This document shows, piece after piece, positions 13,401 to 25,800 of a DNA stretch of 64,000 nucleotides. Every line of letters starts with the position of its first letter. Positions within the stretch are counted from its first letter, which is position 1. Made by a program: the position numbers and the translations under genes. The notes beneath the pieces were generated by a model that was given only the letters and a program-made list of their open reading frames with translations, was not told the DNA's origin and ran no database searches. The DNA comes from Phoebastria nigripes (Eukaryota > Chordata > Aves > Procellariiformes > Diomedeidae), in contig JAYKAV010002967.1 in the NCBI GenBank assembly GCA_035582835.1, positions 140,754-204,753 on the forward strand, read 5' to 3'.

Positions 13401-14503
13401 GAAAAATAAGCTTGGTTTTAATTTATTAACAGATAGGGTTATAAAATATTCAGTGTTAGTGGACTTTTTGTATCCAGTAACGTTGTCTGATGAAGTTTGA
13501 CGACCTAACATTTTCACGTAACTTTTAAATACCCAGTAGCGTGGATGCAGACTTGAATACTGTGTTGCCAACTGTCAGGGATGCTGAGCAAGCTAGTTTT
13601 GTGCCATGTATGTAAACACGCAGTAAAATTTCTAAAAGCTTCAAATGCTCAATATCTGTAGAGATCAGCTGTAAAGCTTCCTGCCATAAATCTGATGAGT
13701 CTGGGCCAGATCAGACATACTGTGTGTGCATTGAATACAGAGTTTGTATGTGCACAGTAAATCCTAAATGCTGAGACCAGATGAATATCCTGCCAACGAG
13801 ACAGCCATCTGTGGAGGGTGGCTACTTCCATTCCTCCCTGGAAAATCCTCAACAAAAATACAGCAGTCCTGTCATCAAGGAGCAAACGCAAAACTGGTGT
13901 AGGTAGGAAACATAAATTATATCAGCCTGAAGACTGTTTTAATTATAAACACTCAATTGGTGTATGCAGCTCTTGGGGAAGCAGCACCAGCCTGACTAGT
14001 TTGGTGGATACTTCTACATACAAAACTACAACCAGTCCTTGAAACTAAGAACAAATTAAAAAATTCCTTGTTAAGTATTCAACTTAGGATTCTATTCTGA
14101 AAAAAAGTGCATTTATTTATTTTACCTTATACTTGATCTAACTTAAATGGACAATAAAAGAAATTGAACATAAATATTAACAACTGAATGATAAAACATG
14201 AAGGCCTTACATCTAGCATTATCTTGCTACTGTACACGTTTCACCACCTGGGTCTCCTTAAAGCAATCTAAGCCATATGTGTAACTGGTTTGAGTTGGCC
14301 GTTGACCTAAAACATACTACTTATTACAGTACAGTTTTAATTTTTTTAAGTGTTAAATAGGAGGAGAATTATTTCTAGTTCCATGCCAGCATGCCTTTGA
14401 CTTTTAGATTAGGATGACGTCAGCAATTGTAGGACATGTACTTTCCATCTGCTATTGGCAGTTAATTTAATTCCCAGTACTTTATTATATCACATAAGGA
14501 ACA
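7466..14503. other. Intergenic DNA, first part GC-richer and unassigned
   Basis: The part from about 7466 to 9430 is richer in GC and CpG than its surroundings and may be old repeat sequence, but I could not assign a family. From 9430 on the DNA is AT-rich with several poly-T runs (for example 10250-10268, 11185-11195, 11367-11379). No splice-compatible exon or RNA gene was recognised. Confidence 0.4.
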
Positions 14504-14673
14504 GAAAGAGAGGAAAGAAAGAGAGGAAAGAAAGAGAGGAAAGAAAGAGAGGAAAGAAAGAGAGGAAAGAAAGAGAGGAAAGAAANNNNNAGAAAGAGAG
14601 GAAAGAAAGAGAGGAAAGAAAGAGAGGAAAGAAAGAGAGGAAAGAAAGAGAGGAAAGAAAGAGAGGAAAGAAA
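14504..14673 (+). repeat. 13-bp purine minisatellite (gaaagaaagagag)n with an assembly gap
   Basis: There are five full perfect units at 14513-14577 and further full units at 14601-14665, with partial units at both ends and beside the gap. Every base is a purine on the plus strand. Five Ns at 14586-14590 interrupt it. The open frames through it (14455-14928 plus, 14462-14765 minus) exist only because a stop-free 13-bp unit reads through in all phases, and they are not genes. Confidence 0.95.
14586..14590. other. Assembly gap (5 N)
   Basis: Five consecutive Ns inside the purine minisatellite. The repeat phase on the two sides is not restored by five bases (see findings), so the gap length is a placeholder. 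Confidence 0.9.
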
Positions 14674-17600
14674 AATAACCTACCTTGTAGCAAACCATTA
14701 GTGTTTAACAGGAAAGGGAAAAAAAAAAAAAAAAAAAATCTAGGGACAAAGAGAGAAACTATCATAACAAAATTTACAGCTCCCTGCTCAAAGGGAGCTG
14801 AGGAACACAGTACCCTGCTGCCCTGTCCTGGTCAGCTGTGTGTGATACATTCAGGACTGTTTTACTGTTCTATTGCTCAGAAAGCATTTTTCACTCTGTG
14901 TCTAAATTTTAACAGAACAGCACAGTGAATCATGGACTTCTAATTAAGTGTTGTTGCGAAATGACCCTTGCAAAGGCTTCTTCAAGACACAAGACGGGAT
15001 TCATCTCACCTACCTCTAGAAGTCTAGATGTTAGAACTAGTCACCATAAACTCCCTATGGATAGGGATGTATCTCTAGGAGTGATACCTGTGATCTATCT
15101 TCAGATGAGATTATTTGCCCCGTGATAGTATCCTCACTGACTACAGAAAACCTTAAGAACATTAGAGTTAGAATGTTACATTTATATTCTTAAAACAGGA
15201 CAAATAAAACTACCTTCAGTTTGTCAAAAAATATTTCAGGAATTCCCCGACTGTTGTTTTTACTTTCTACTTTTCATGTCTCAGAACACCTTTCACTACA
15301 TGGCAGGGTCACCAGATGTAAAACTGTGATCTCTCAAATACACAAAAATAATAAACAACACTCTTGTAGCTCCCTTACGTGTTTTGTTTTGTTTTTTCAA
15401 GTAACAAACACAGGAAGAATGAAAAAAGTGCATCAATGCCGTAGGGCAACCCAAGCCCACACTGCACCATAGTCTTGTTTTTGAGACCTCCCATGGAGTT
15501 AAATCTTCAGTGCACGAGACTAATACATTACAGTCATGCCTGTATGCTGTATGTCTCAACACTTGTACTGTTTATGGGTGTTACAGAAGAATTAGCATCC
15601 ATAGTTCCTGAAGGCACATACCTGCACTTATTTCCATAATGCTTTTATTTGTTCACTGCTTCCCAAATTATTAGTGACAGTTACTTCAAAGTGAAATCCT
15701 ACTGGTAGCTACAGAACCACTACTCTTATTCATACCCATTTTGTAGTTTCTATCATCTTCAGCATTGTCTGAAGTCACCTTGGATTAAACAGATTATTCC
15801 CTTTCCGTGCACTTCTGTGGACTTCCCAATTAAAAACACAAGCTGTATGATTTTGTGACACAGGGCACATTTACCACTAAAAATTTCTAGCTACTGCATA
15901 GCTCTCAGGAAGAAAAGGGTTTAGTCACTATGGTCACAATAAATACAAGCACAGGACCTAAATGAAAAGGTCAGACTCNGACTACTAATCTCTAGAACTC
16001 TCCTTAATCCCCTGAGCTATCCAAACATAATTGATAAAAGCAATCATCATGCTAAAAAGTACATAAAAGAACTGGTTAGCTGTAGCCTTTTAGCTACAGG
16101 TTTCCAGTAACACAGAGGAAAACAAACCAAATGACTTAATAAAATAACTTTATCTAGATGAACTTACCATTTCTCGGCACTGTCCTTGTAGCTAGGTATC
16201 TATGTTCAATGCTGTGTATACATGTAACAAATAGTACTCTTCTTCCTTTTTTTTGTTTCAAGTTAAATTGTTTCTTAGATTAGAGGGACAGTCTTAAAAT
16301 GCAGTATCGGCTGTCATAACCTGGCAACTATCAAGGGTCAAAACTAGAGGTATTTGTTTCTCATTCAGTTCCAAAGAACAGCATTTATGCAGCGAGGAGC
16401 ACATCAATGGGGAGTTTAGCCCACTCTGAGGCCCCGTAAGCAGATCAGTGCAGCAGAGCCATAACCATTTAATCTGCAGATCCTGGATTCCAGCACCAGA
16501 GCACCTACTGCAAGCAGAAACCAGGGACTCTCCTTAGGGAAACAGTCTTTCTGCTTTTAGCACTTGGGGTTTTGTAACACAAATTGTCTCATAGCCATTA
16601 TAAGACAAAATAAAATAAAGCATTTTTACATATAGTTTAAATCTATGTGCCACTTCTTACCATGTTTTCTAGTGAGCAAGTGTGGACTGAATAGGTTAGT
16701 AAAACATTAAGCTAGCTTAGTTTATTTTAAAAATGTTTATTTTCTTTTTTAATTCGCAAAGTGGGATCCTCAAATACAGTTTCTCAACAGGCATATGTGT
16801 TTCCTTAACTGGGCCGATATCAAGATATTAAAAAAATAGATACAAATGTGGGGATAATCCAGACTTGAAAATAATGATCCCAATTGCTATTAATTAAAAA
16901 CTATATAGAAGACAACAAAGTTCATGACAAAGCTATGACTTTGTAAGCTCTACACAAAAGGTAGAGCAATCAGCGTGTTGTAGATCCAGTTACACAGCAA
17001 CTTTATGAATGGACCAACAATTATTTTACCAAGAGTTCAGACTGAACTACTTCAGACTTTTTTTTTTTTTTTCTTTTTCACATCCCATAAAGGTTTTCTT
17101 TAGAGGAAAGTCAGCAAGCTGACTGAGAGCCAAAGCATGGTTCTCAGTTCATTATTAACTACCCACTCAGCAATTTCTGGAAGGCATACATGAGTTAATA
17201 AAAATTCTACGGTAAATTGGTATTTCAGAGCTCTGTCCTGTCCTCACTGATTTTATTAAATGAAGTGCCCTTCTGTTTTCCTTATGCTCACAACACTTCT
17301 GTCCATTAATCCATTTAGAACTACTTCTAAACTCTGTGATTAATGATTGAAAACATTACTTTGTGAAAGCAGAAATAGACACTAAGATTACAATCAGGTT
17401 TTTAACTTAATGTTCTTTACCTAATTCTTAGTGCAGGCATAATTTATCAGCCTGTAAAGATAAAAAAAAAAATCCAAAGTCGATATTGTCCCACATTTCC
17501 AAAGCCTTAGTATCTCAATGGATGAAAGTTTTTGTTTTGTTTTTCCTATTAGCAGCAAGAAAAAAAAATTCTTTCGAGATGGGTACGGGGTGAGAAAGTC

Positions 17601-20278
17601 CCTGTACTGTCAAAGCCAGCTTAATGAGATGATCCATTTAAGTTACTATTACGATTTCCCAAGAAGTTACCTGCAAAAGGAGCAAAGGAAGCTTCACATT
17701 CTGTTCCTCAGAACCAAGAAGAGAAAATGAATGCATTGTAGCTGATGCTTTCTTCCCTCCCTTATTTCTGATTCACAGCTTCACTGGTCTATAATGAAAG
17801 GAAAAAAAAGAGATGTCTGAAATTGCCTGCATTCACTGACTATCTAACTTAAAGAATAAAATTTCAAACTGTGCAGCCCTATCCCTTCCACTTCACCTTA
17901 CTCAGAAGACGTACTGGAAAGACATAACTACTTGAGATCTACAGGCTTTCAGAGGATAGAAAACAAACTGCTAGAGAAGAGAGAAATTGAGTGTGTGACT
18001 ATAAAAAAAAAAGAATGGCAACAGGACTTATGCTCCTCTTTTTCACATTTCAACATCTTCACTACATATTCACAGCAAAGTTTAATAAAACAGTACAAGT
18101 TTAATATCCCATTGGACTAACTTCTCAAATGTTTCAAGTTAAAAGACACAGTTGAAAGCAGCAGCTTTTACAGGCAGCCTCCATAAACTCATATAATTGC
18201 TATTGGACTATTTTCCTAGTGATCACCAGATCAAAAAAAGTAATTAGATCTTTATTTCCTTCCTCAAAACATTCCTTCCCTCCATTCTCCACACTTTTCT
18301 CCATAAAAAGATGATGGGTCAGTTGTTACAGTGCTACTCTGTAAATGAAAGCAAACGTTCAATGCCCTTCTCTGCCTGTATGACCTTCAGCCACCCAGCA
18401 ATACGCTGCCTTCCAGTGGTACTGAATTAATTTAAGAGGCTTGACAGTGCAGGAGCACGGGCTCAGGAAGCAGCTGAGACACTGGACTGCACCAGCTTCT
18501 CATGACTACTGTCCTGGGCTGCTACTTCATGGTAATCAGCAAAGGACAGCATGAGGAAAAATTTTAACTTCTTCCTTTTAGAACTGTTGTATCAAGAATT
18601 AACTTCTGGTGGAAAAAAAGGTCTCTCGTACGAGAGTCTGTGAGAAGCTGGGCTTAGTCATAGCCCCTTTTTATCTCCAAATCAAATAAAGCTATGGAGG
18701 AGAGAAAGCGATGGGCAGAAATGACAGAAACTCCCTCTCCTCGACACCAGCAATGCTGGGGCTAAGGTCAGATACCAGATACGGTTTTTGATTAAGTGCT
18801 CTGCCTGACCAGGTTATCTGAAGCACTGGGGGAAGAGGGATGCATTTTCAGGTGCCTCTTCGGGAAAATCAGATAAACCTGGTCTGTTTCGTATTAACTA
18901 TCACCAAGAACATGGAATAAAAAGACTAAAGAGAAGGGCAACAATTAAAGTTAGAATGAGGTAAGATTACATTTTAATGACCAATACTGTGGAACAGATA
19001 CTATGAATCCTGAATTTCTCTCAAAATTCTAATTCTTAAACAAAAACAGAGAATAATGCAAGTAAAAAAAACAGAGATTTCTTTTAGAGAATTCTGTTCT
19101 TTTCCACTTATCAACAACTGAGACTTCTTGTTGCTAAGGAGGAATGAAAAAACCAAAAGGGTAATTAACTTACTAGCTCATATTACCTAGCCTATTCTCC
19201 AGGAAGAATCAAGCATACGGAATATTTGGATAGTAAAGTTTTCACTCAATTTAACACAAGAGAAAAAAATCTGGATTTCAAATGCATCATTCGAACTTCA
19301 TCCAAATGCTTTACAGATAAACACNGTATCTAAAACTGTACTGGTATTTAGGCTGTATACCAGCATCTGTAGCGATACCAGTAATGCAGGATGGCCCCTG
19401 ACCAATGGAATTACTGGTCTAAGACTTACGGTTTTCCAAAATCTTTCCAGACAGCTGACATNATGGCAAACATCTGCCCAGTAGGTATGTAAGTGAACTG
19501 ATGGCAAACTGAGAAGAGATCTTTTTAAGATGACAATTCAGAATACTTCTGTTTAACGTTTCCTTAACCAAAGAATGATAAAAGATCATACAGAGCAGCA
19601 GACACACGCAAACAAAAAATGGAAGAACTTCAACCATGAATTCACATGGAAGATGTTTCATGTTATTCCCAAGTTACATGAAGCTAACATTTTAAGTCTT
19701 TTGCACCACTGANAGAAAACCCTAATAATTGCAAATAGTTGCAGTGTACATTTTTTTTAAATAAAAGCTGACAGCCTAGAATGANAAGAATCGAAACAGA
19801 CTGTGTATTGCCAAAACTCGCCTTCCCACTTTCTGGGCACTTTGCAGATTTTTGCTCTTTAATGTTTCAGCCTGCAGCCATTCAAAATTGGCGATTACAG
19901 CAATTATCGGAAAAAAATATAGAAGGAAAAGTACAAAACAGAATAAGCATATCAAATTCACACTCCCTTTCTCTCCTAGAATGGACATACCCACTTCAAG
20001 AAAAGCTCCCACATTTTCTGTTAGTGCACTACCTTATGACTTGTGTTCAGTTTTCCCTAAATGACATCACAGCACAAGGATTCAAAGCCTTGCAAAAAGT
20101 GTAACAAGATGGGGTTGAAAAAGCCTCAGGATACTGACATAAGAAACAGTTTAGACAACTCAAACTCCTAAACTATTCCTCATTTAACAGCGCTTGTCAC
20201 ACAATTCAAAACTATTTATTTTTCCCATGTATTTTAAATAAGGATTTTTTTGCAGTTGACATCAACTTCTAAATGAGA
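14674..20278. other. Intergenic DNA without recognisable genes
   Basis: AT-rich sequence with a poly-A run at about 14719-14738 and a poly-T run near 17059-17072. A 14-bp perfect palindrome, CTCTCGTACGAGAG, lies at 18623-18636. The open frames here are short and have no family features that I recognise. Confidence 0.45.
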
Positions 20279-20423
20279 TAATACTGTAAACAATACTGTA
20301 ATACTGTAAACGTATTGCAAATCTAATACTGTAAACAATTTAATACTGTAATACTGTAAAAGTATTGCAAATCTAATACTGTAAACAATTTAATACTGTA
20401 ATACTGTAAGCGTATTGCAAATC
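20279..20423 (+). repeat. Nested 50-bp tandem repeat with nine copies of atactgta
   Basis: Three tandem units: 20279-20323 (45 bp, with a 5-bp deletion), 20324-20373 and 20374-20423 (50 bp each, differing at two positions). Each unit begins taatactgtaaacaa and ends gtattgcaaatc, and contains the octamer atactgta three times, so the array has two levels of duplication. It lies about 1 kb beyond the CCDC59 stop codon, probably outside the transcript. Confidence 0.9.
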
Positions 20424-21353
20424 TTACAGAGCATGTCCCGAGAAATTTATTCCAAAACATTCTTTACTTGGATGTCTAAATAGTCTTTACTATATGCATA
20501 AAAAAACCTCAGTATTATTTCTTGGTTGCCAAAGTAGACTGAGATAAAGGCAAAAGTATAATAGCATTCCCCTGTATAAACTTAAGGAAACTAGTTAACT
20601 TGCTTTATTGCAAACTTATCAGTCTTACTAAGAATGCTTTCATTTTATTAGGCCAAAGATCACTAACTGCATCTCCAAATCAAGATTGAAAAGAATTCTT
20701 TTTCTAAAATGTTCCAAAGATTAGAAACTTGATATACTCAGCATACCAAAACCTCAAGCCACCTACCAGATCCATCATAGCTAGAAAGTCATACTTAATT
20801 TATGAACAAAATAAATCAACAAACTATAAATCACCAAGCACAAAGTATATGTTAAGTCTACATGATCTTTACATTCAAACCATTTTTGGACCTTTGGTAA
20901 GTTTTATTCTTTGTGGAGAATGATAAATAATAGCCATCCAAGTACAGTTTATATTCTTTGTTTTCATGTGCCAAACCCTATCCAATAGCACACAAAACAC
21001 ACCCCTAGCCTTGGCAGTTCATGAAATATCAATTATGTCACATCTATCATTTTACTCAAGTAAGCATAAGTTTATTAGTCACAATTGCAGGAAGTGTTAG
21101 AGCTAGAAAACAAATGCTTTACACTATGTAGATTTATGTTCAGATGGTACTAGGCTCTAATGGTTTGGAATTCAGGATATTACATATCTAATAGAATTTA
21201 AGTTTAGAAATACAGACCCATTTATTTTCAAGGTACCAGATCTCTCACTCTCAGCACAGAATACATATTTTCAGGATGAATATCCTCCACTATTGGACTG
21301 ATGATATAAATCAGGCCAATGACAAAAGTCATATAGAAGCAAAAAGACATTAT
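20424..21353. other. DNA downstream of CCDC59
   Basis: AT-rich DNA past the first candidate polyadenylation signal of CCDC59. Further minus-strand AATAAA hexamers lie at 21226-21221 and 21076-21071, so a longer 3' UTR could reach into this stretch. Nothing else was recognised. Confidence 0.4.
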
Positions 21354-21359
21354 TTATTA
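21354..21359 (-). promoter_or_regulatory. CCDC59: Candidate polyadenylation signal of CCDC59
   Basis: tttatt on the plus strand reads AATAAA on the minus strand, about 59 nt beyond the CCDC59 stop codon. It is the first canonical hexamer after the stop. AT-rich DNA offers more hexamers further on, so the true cleavage site is uncertain. Confidence 0.45.
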
Positions 21360-21417
21360 AAACTAATAAAATGTCCACAGGTAACTCAAGACCTGTAATC
21401 AAGATGCATGCAGAGGT

Positions 21418-21579
21418 TTATGTATTTTGCTGTATTTTCTGAAGAAGAAACTCCATTTGTAGGTTTAGATTTGGCTGTCCTCTTTTCGTCTTCTTACTCA
21501 ATATTTTATAAGCTTCCATTTTCTTTTGCTTGTACAACCGTTGAGCTGCTTCTCTTTCTTGTTTTCTTTTTTCTGCTTC
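21418..21579 (-). CDS. CCDC59: CCDC59 coding exon 4 and stop
   Basis: 162 nt, residues 153-205 and stop TAA (21420-21418), after acceptor atttcag. The start is a Glu/Lys/Arg/Gln-rich helix ([20 protein letters not shown]). It ends with the most conserved part of the family, [20 protein letters not shown] followed by LLQKIQQNT. The human C-terminus ends in the same way with small changes. There is no sign of decay. Confidence 0.96.
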   Translation of the reverse strand, partial: EAEKRKQEREAAQRLYKQKKMEAYKILSKKTKRGQPNLNLQMEFLLQKIQQNT

Positions 21580-22832
21580 CTGAAATTAAACAGATATGAT
21601 TATGAAATAATTACATACCTTCTAGAACTATGAAGATATCTATAAGCAGTAAAATTTCTTTTTGTAAAGATACGGGCAATTAGGTATTGTACTGATACTA
21701 GAAACACCATTACTCTGAAAAGCTTAACCAGGACTCTTTTTCAGTGCATACTGCAATCAAAACATACTATATTGCCTAAAGCTTCAAGAGAAGAGCCAAG
21801 TTTTCTTCAGTAGAACATCCTACAGTAAGGTTTGTCACTAAAATATGTACTACTTCCTTTCTGTGAAATGAGCTCCTTGACTTTTTTCCTTAAATGACAA
21901 AGTGGCAAAAATTTCCCACTTTCTTCTCTTCAGTGCAAGAAAGAAAGGAAGAGTTTGATCCAGAGGTCCCCATGTAAATGTCTTGCCAATCCAGCTGTGC
22001 TAGGATACTGGCCACATCTGCATGGGAGTGGCAGATAGGATATGGGACATCTCTGGAGCTGGAAGTTGGGCACGTATGTGATACTAGGACAGCATTGCAA
22101 GCAGCATTACCTAGGGCAACTTAATCAGGACCAAACTATTAGTGACCTGTCCTCTTCAAAGCAACACAGACTGCTGTCTTTACTCAGAGGGGGGGGGGGG
22201 GGGGGAACCTAACCAAATTTTCAACTGTACAAACTTTCCGTGTTGAGGGGACAGCACACGTGCAACCAAAACACTAATGGAGGCACTTACAATATATGGA
22301 TAATCATGATGATATTATGTTCAGTTTTTATCAAACAGCTTACACCCCCTTCTCTAGTGTTGTAATTTTAGCAAGTAATTTGGGCAAACATCCACAACAA
22401 GCGAGCTAACTAGCTTGCTTCACTTATATCACGTCCTACCAAAATATGCAAGACATCACAAATCAGCCTGAAGGACTGCTTCGGTTCATTTGGATGATTT
22501 CTTCTCATAAAGCTTATTCTTTGAAATGCAGTGCCANGCTGACCACAAAGGCAGATGTTTCTGCAGAATGCTCAAACAGATGATAATTTATCAATTACGT
22601 TATTGTTTTCCATGACATAGCTAGCTTCTGTGATGTACAAAAATTAGTAAGAATGCTCTGTGATGTAGAATATAAAATTAACCAGAAATGACCCAAGAAA
22701 ATACTTCTAAATAGAAATCTAAGAGGTTTCTGGGGGGAAAAATAAGACCAAACAAACCTCCAAATGTAACATCTCTCCATTCAGAATGCTTCACGTATTT
22801 TACCGTAACAATGATTAATAATTCATTCCTCC

Positions 22833-22868
<36 letters not shown>

Positions 22869-25800
22869 CAGAGTAGCATCGACTAACTTACCTGTAATTC
22901 ACTTCCTATCTAATAATTTTACTGCTGTTCGGCATACTGTTGTAAACAACATTCATTTAAGCTACCAACCAAATGCGTACTCAAAGCAAGAACATTGATC
23001 TTACTTAGGTAGTTGTTACTTGCATTCGTATTTTTTCTGATCTCTACTAAATCCTAGCTTTTTTATATAGTGTGGAGGCCAAAACTGTGCCTTTAAGCTT
23101 ATTTCTTTTCCCAAAATAAATAACAGCAAATCCAGTGTTTGCTAACATATGTGAGGGTAAAGTATGTGATCATCATACCAGTATNCCACATAAATGATTA
23201 CTGTTATTCCGGCATTTAGCTACTGTTTGTTTTGCCTAAACATCTTGAATAAGACCAGAAATGCTAACACCTCCCCTCAGGCAACTCTTATGTGCTGCTC
23301 AAAGAAAATTCCTTGCAGTCTTGCTGGGGTTTTTTTTGTTCCCATTTCCTCTAAATAAGCTAGTCATAGCATTCATTTATTTTAGCATGATCTGTATCTA
23401 ATACTCAAAAAAGAAGCTCTCAGCTGAACAACCATGTAACTCGCCCAGAATCACAATCAGCTTGCATAAAACTACTCTAGTTTTCAGTACAGCTAAACTG
23501 AATAAATAATATATTTTATGCAGCTATATATTTATGTAATATTTATAGAGCAGTTACCGAAATTTAGTTTGTAAGCAGCAAGTCACACAACTTCTACAAT
23601 GTTACAATGTGTGCCATTTTACAGTACTGGGAGAGAACAAAACTAATTAAGTAAGGACATCTCAAATGAATAAATCAACTGAGTTATTCAACAATGATAA
23701 TATTAAGATACGCCCTGTAAGAATAAGTCCCATTAAATTAGAACGAGGGAAAAAAATTACTAAAGATTTTGGCCGTGGATACAATTACATTTAATTGTTT
23801 CACTGTTGGTCAAAGCACATAAAAAGGTAAAATGAAGACTGCATTATGGTAACAACATAAGAAACAGGATGGATATTTCATTTTTCATCACAACATGATG
23901 GCATTGTTCTTACTTCCCCTTCTACAATATTTAAGAGGTCTAGTATAATCCACTGGGATACGCAGATCAAGCTCTAAGTTTTTCTTGATGTACCAACTGA
24001 CATAATAAAATCCCGCTAACGGCAACTGCAAGACAAAAATAGTAAGAACAAAGACAATGATAACTTTGAACACCTGCATGCCTGAATATTACTGTCAAGT
24101 TGAAAAAGACTGAAAGAATACCAATACTTGTGTTCCTCTCCTATAGTCCTATTTGGGTCCAGACGGAAGACTGACAGGTAGAAATGGTATTAATCTAGTT
24201 CTTGTCTACAATCAAGAAAGATCTCTGTTTAAGATTTACCTCTTTCTTTCTAGCACGCTCAGCCTTTATCTTCTCATACTCTTCTTTTGCCTTCTGATTG
24301 GATGTCATCTTCTTCTTAAACTTCCCTTCAGTCATAACTGTCCTATAAGAAAAAGTACGTGTACTTCAGATACAGACGATCACCAAGCAGACATAACCAT
24401 ATATCCCATACCCACTACAGAATCAGAGTATAGTCTTCCACTCTTGCACTGTTTTTTGCATATTTGGGGAAGTTAATTAGAAATACACATTTACAGATTA
24501 CATAAGTGACAAGCAAGGCTCATGCTTCCACATTTGCACTACTCTTACAGGATACCCAACACCACTANGTGTCATTTAATGAGCATCTTGCATGAAAACA
24601 CAGCAAACTAAACCCCTCCAATGCCAAATGTACTGAAGACTGGACTGCACAGAACTTTTAGTAACACATATACCTTACCTGATGGATCTTCACATGGATG
24701 GTGTTCCACGAAGTTTAAAGAGTGCCTAACAGAGGTTTTTTTCCCATCATACTAGCTCTTCAGAGCTAGAAAAACTGAATGCACTAGCTTAAGAGCTGTA
24801 TTATCTCTTTCTAGTTCTGATATATGGATGCAACTGCAGAGATATGAGGACAGCCAGCTGTTAGCAGATTGCCTGCCAGAGAAGTCAGGCTGACATGGCA
24901 AGATGAAAAAGCACAGTAGTAACAATGCCTTTCTAAAAGTTTCTTCTTGAAGGAGATGGTATATTATCGTCCTTAGTGTTCTGAAATTAGGAACTGAATT
25001 TTCCTTCCCAATTTCAATATAAAAAACTGCCCAGGTATGTTTCAAAGAAAACAGTAAAAGAAAACCAGTGCCGTTTGTCTGGCATTTACTGTCACACTAC
25101 TTTGAGTGGATTTTTGTGGTTATTTAGTTCTAAATTTTTTTTCTGATTTACAATAAAGCCATTACATAAACAGTGACATTTCCCACTTGAAAAACATAAG
25201 CTTTGCTAGACTGTTAACAGCTGTTCACAAAATAAGTTTTTGATTACTCTATTACTCACAGTACAAAAAATTGAGAACTAGCCATCATTATCTAGGACAT
25301 TTCAGACAGATGATCAAAAAGGAAAGTGAAGCTATTTACTCATACTTTCATTTAGAAATACTACACTCTTCAGGAGGAGAAAAAAAGAAGAAAGAAGAAA
25401 AAAAAAAAAAAATCTGTTTTATTCTCATCTCCATCTTGTGGCAATACTGTGTAATGACACCTCATCATCTCAGAAGTACAAAACTACTTAAATTGCAATA
25501 TATGCTAAAATAGAATTACCTAACCAAAGTCTTATTTTACATCCCCACAGAACACTGAAGTCTACCTAAAAGACTCTATGCATCACCCCATCTCACAGAT
25601 TAGCACTCACATTTTTGCAGAATTATTAATTCTGGTTTACAATCACAATGACCATAGTTTAAGCAAAATTAAAAAACCCTCTGGTNTACAGAAAAACAGT
25701 CCTATTTCAGTCATCCCCACGAATTAGCTGCCTATTCCAGACAAAACTCTACCTTTCTCCCACTGCTGGGCTTAGATCTGACTGCATTTCCCCCCGCTCC

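Larger units (their letters stand above)
21580..24239 (-). other. CCDC59: CCDC59 intron 3
   Basis: 2660 bp, donor gtaaat and acceptor atttcag. It contains a G17 run (22189-22205) and a T20A16 run (22833-22868), annotated separately. No nested gene was seen. Confidence 0.85.

Noticed and set aside
14455..14928. 157-codon plus-strand frame rich in KERKEREERKRGK repeats, and minus-strand frames over the same DNA
   Set aside because: They are translations of the 13-bp purine minisatellite, run through an N gap, and have no gene context.
20279..20423. Tandem repeats here and at 14.5 kb considered as CRISPR-like arrays
   Set aside because: The units are contiguous without unique spacers, and the DNA is vertebrate.
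1..21353. Exons of PPFIA2, the next gene beyond CCDC59 in human
   Set aside because: No sequence resembling its coiled-coil or SAM-domain exons was seen. The human intergenic distance is large, so absence is expected.
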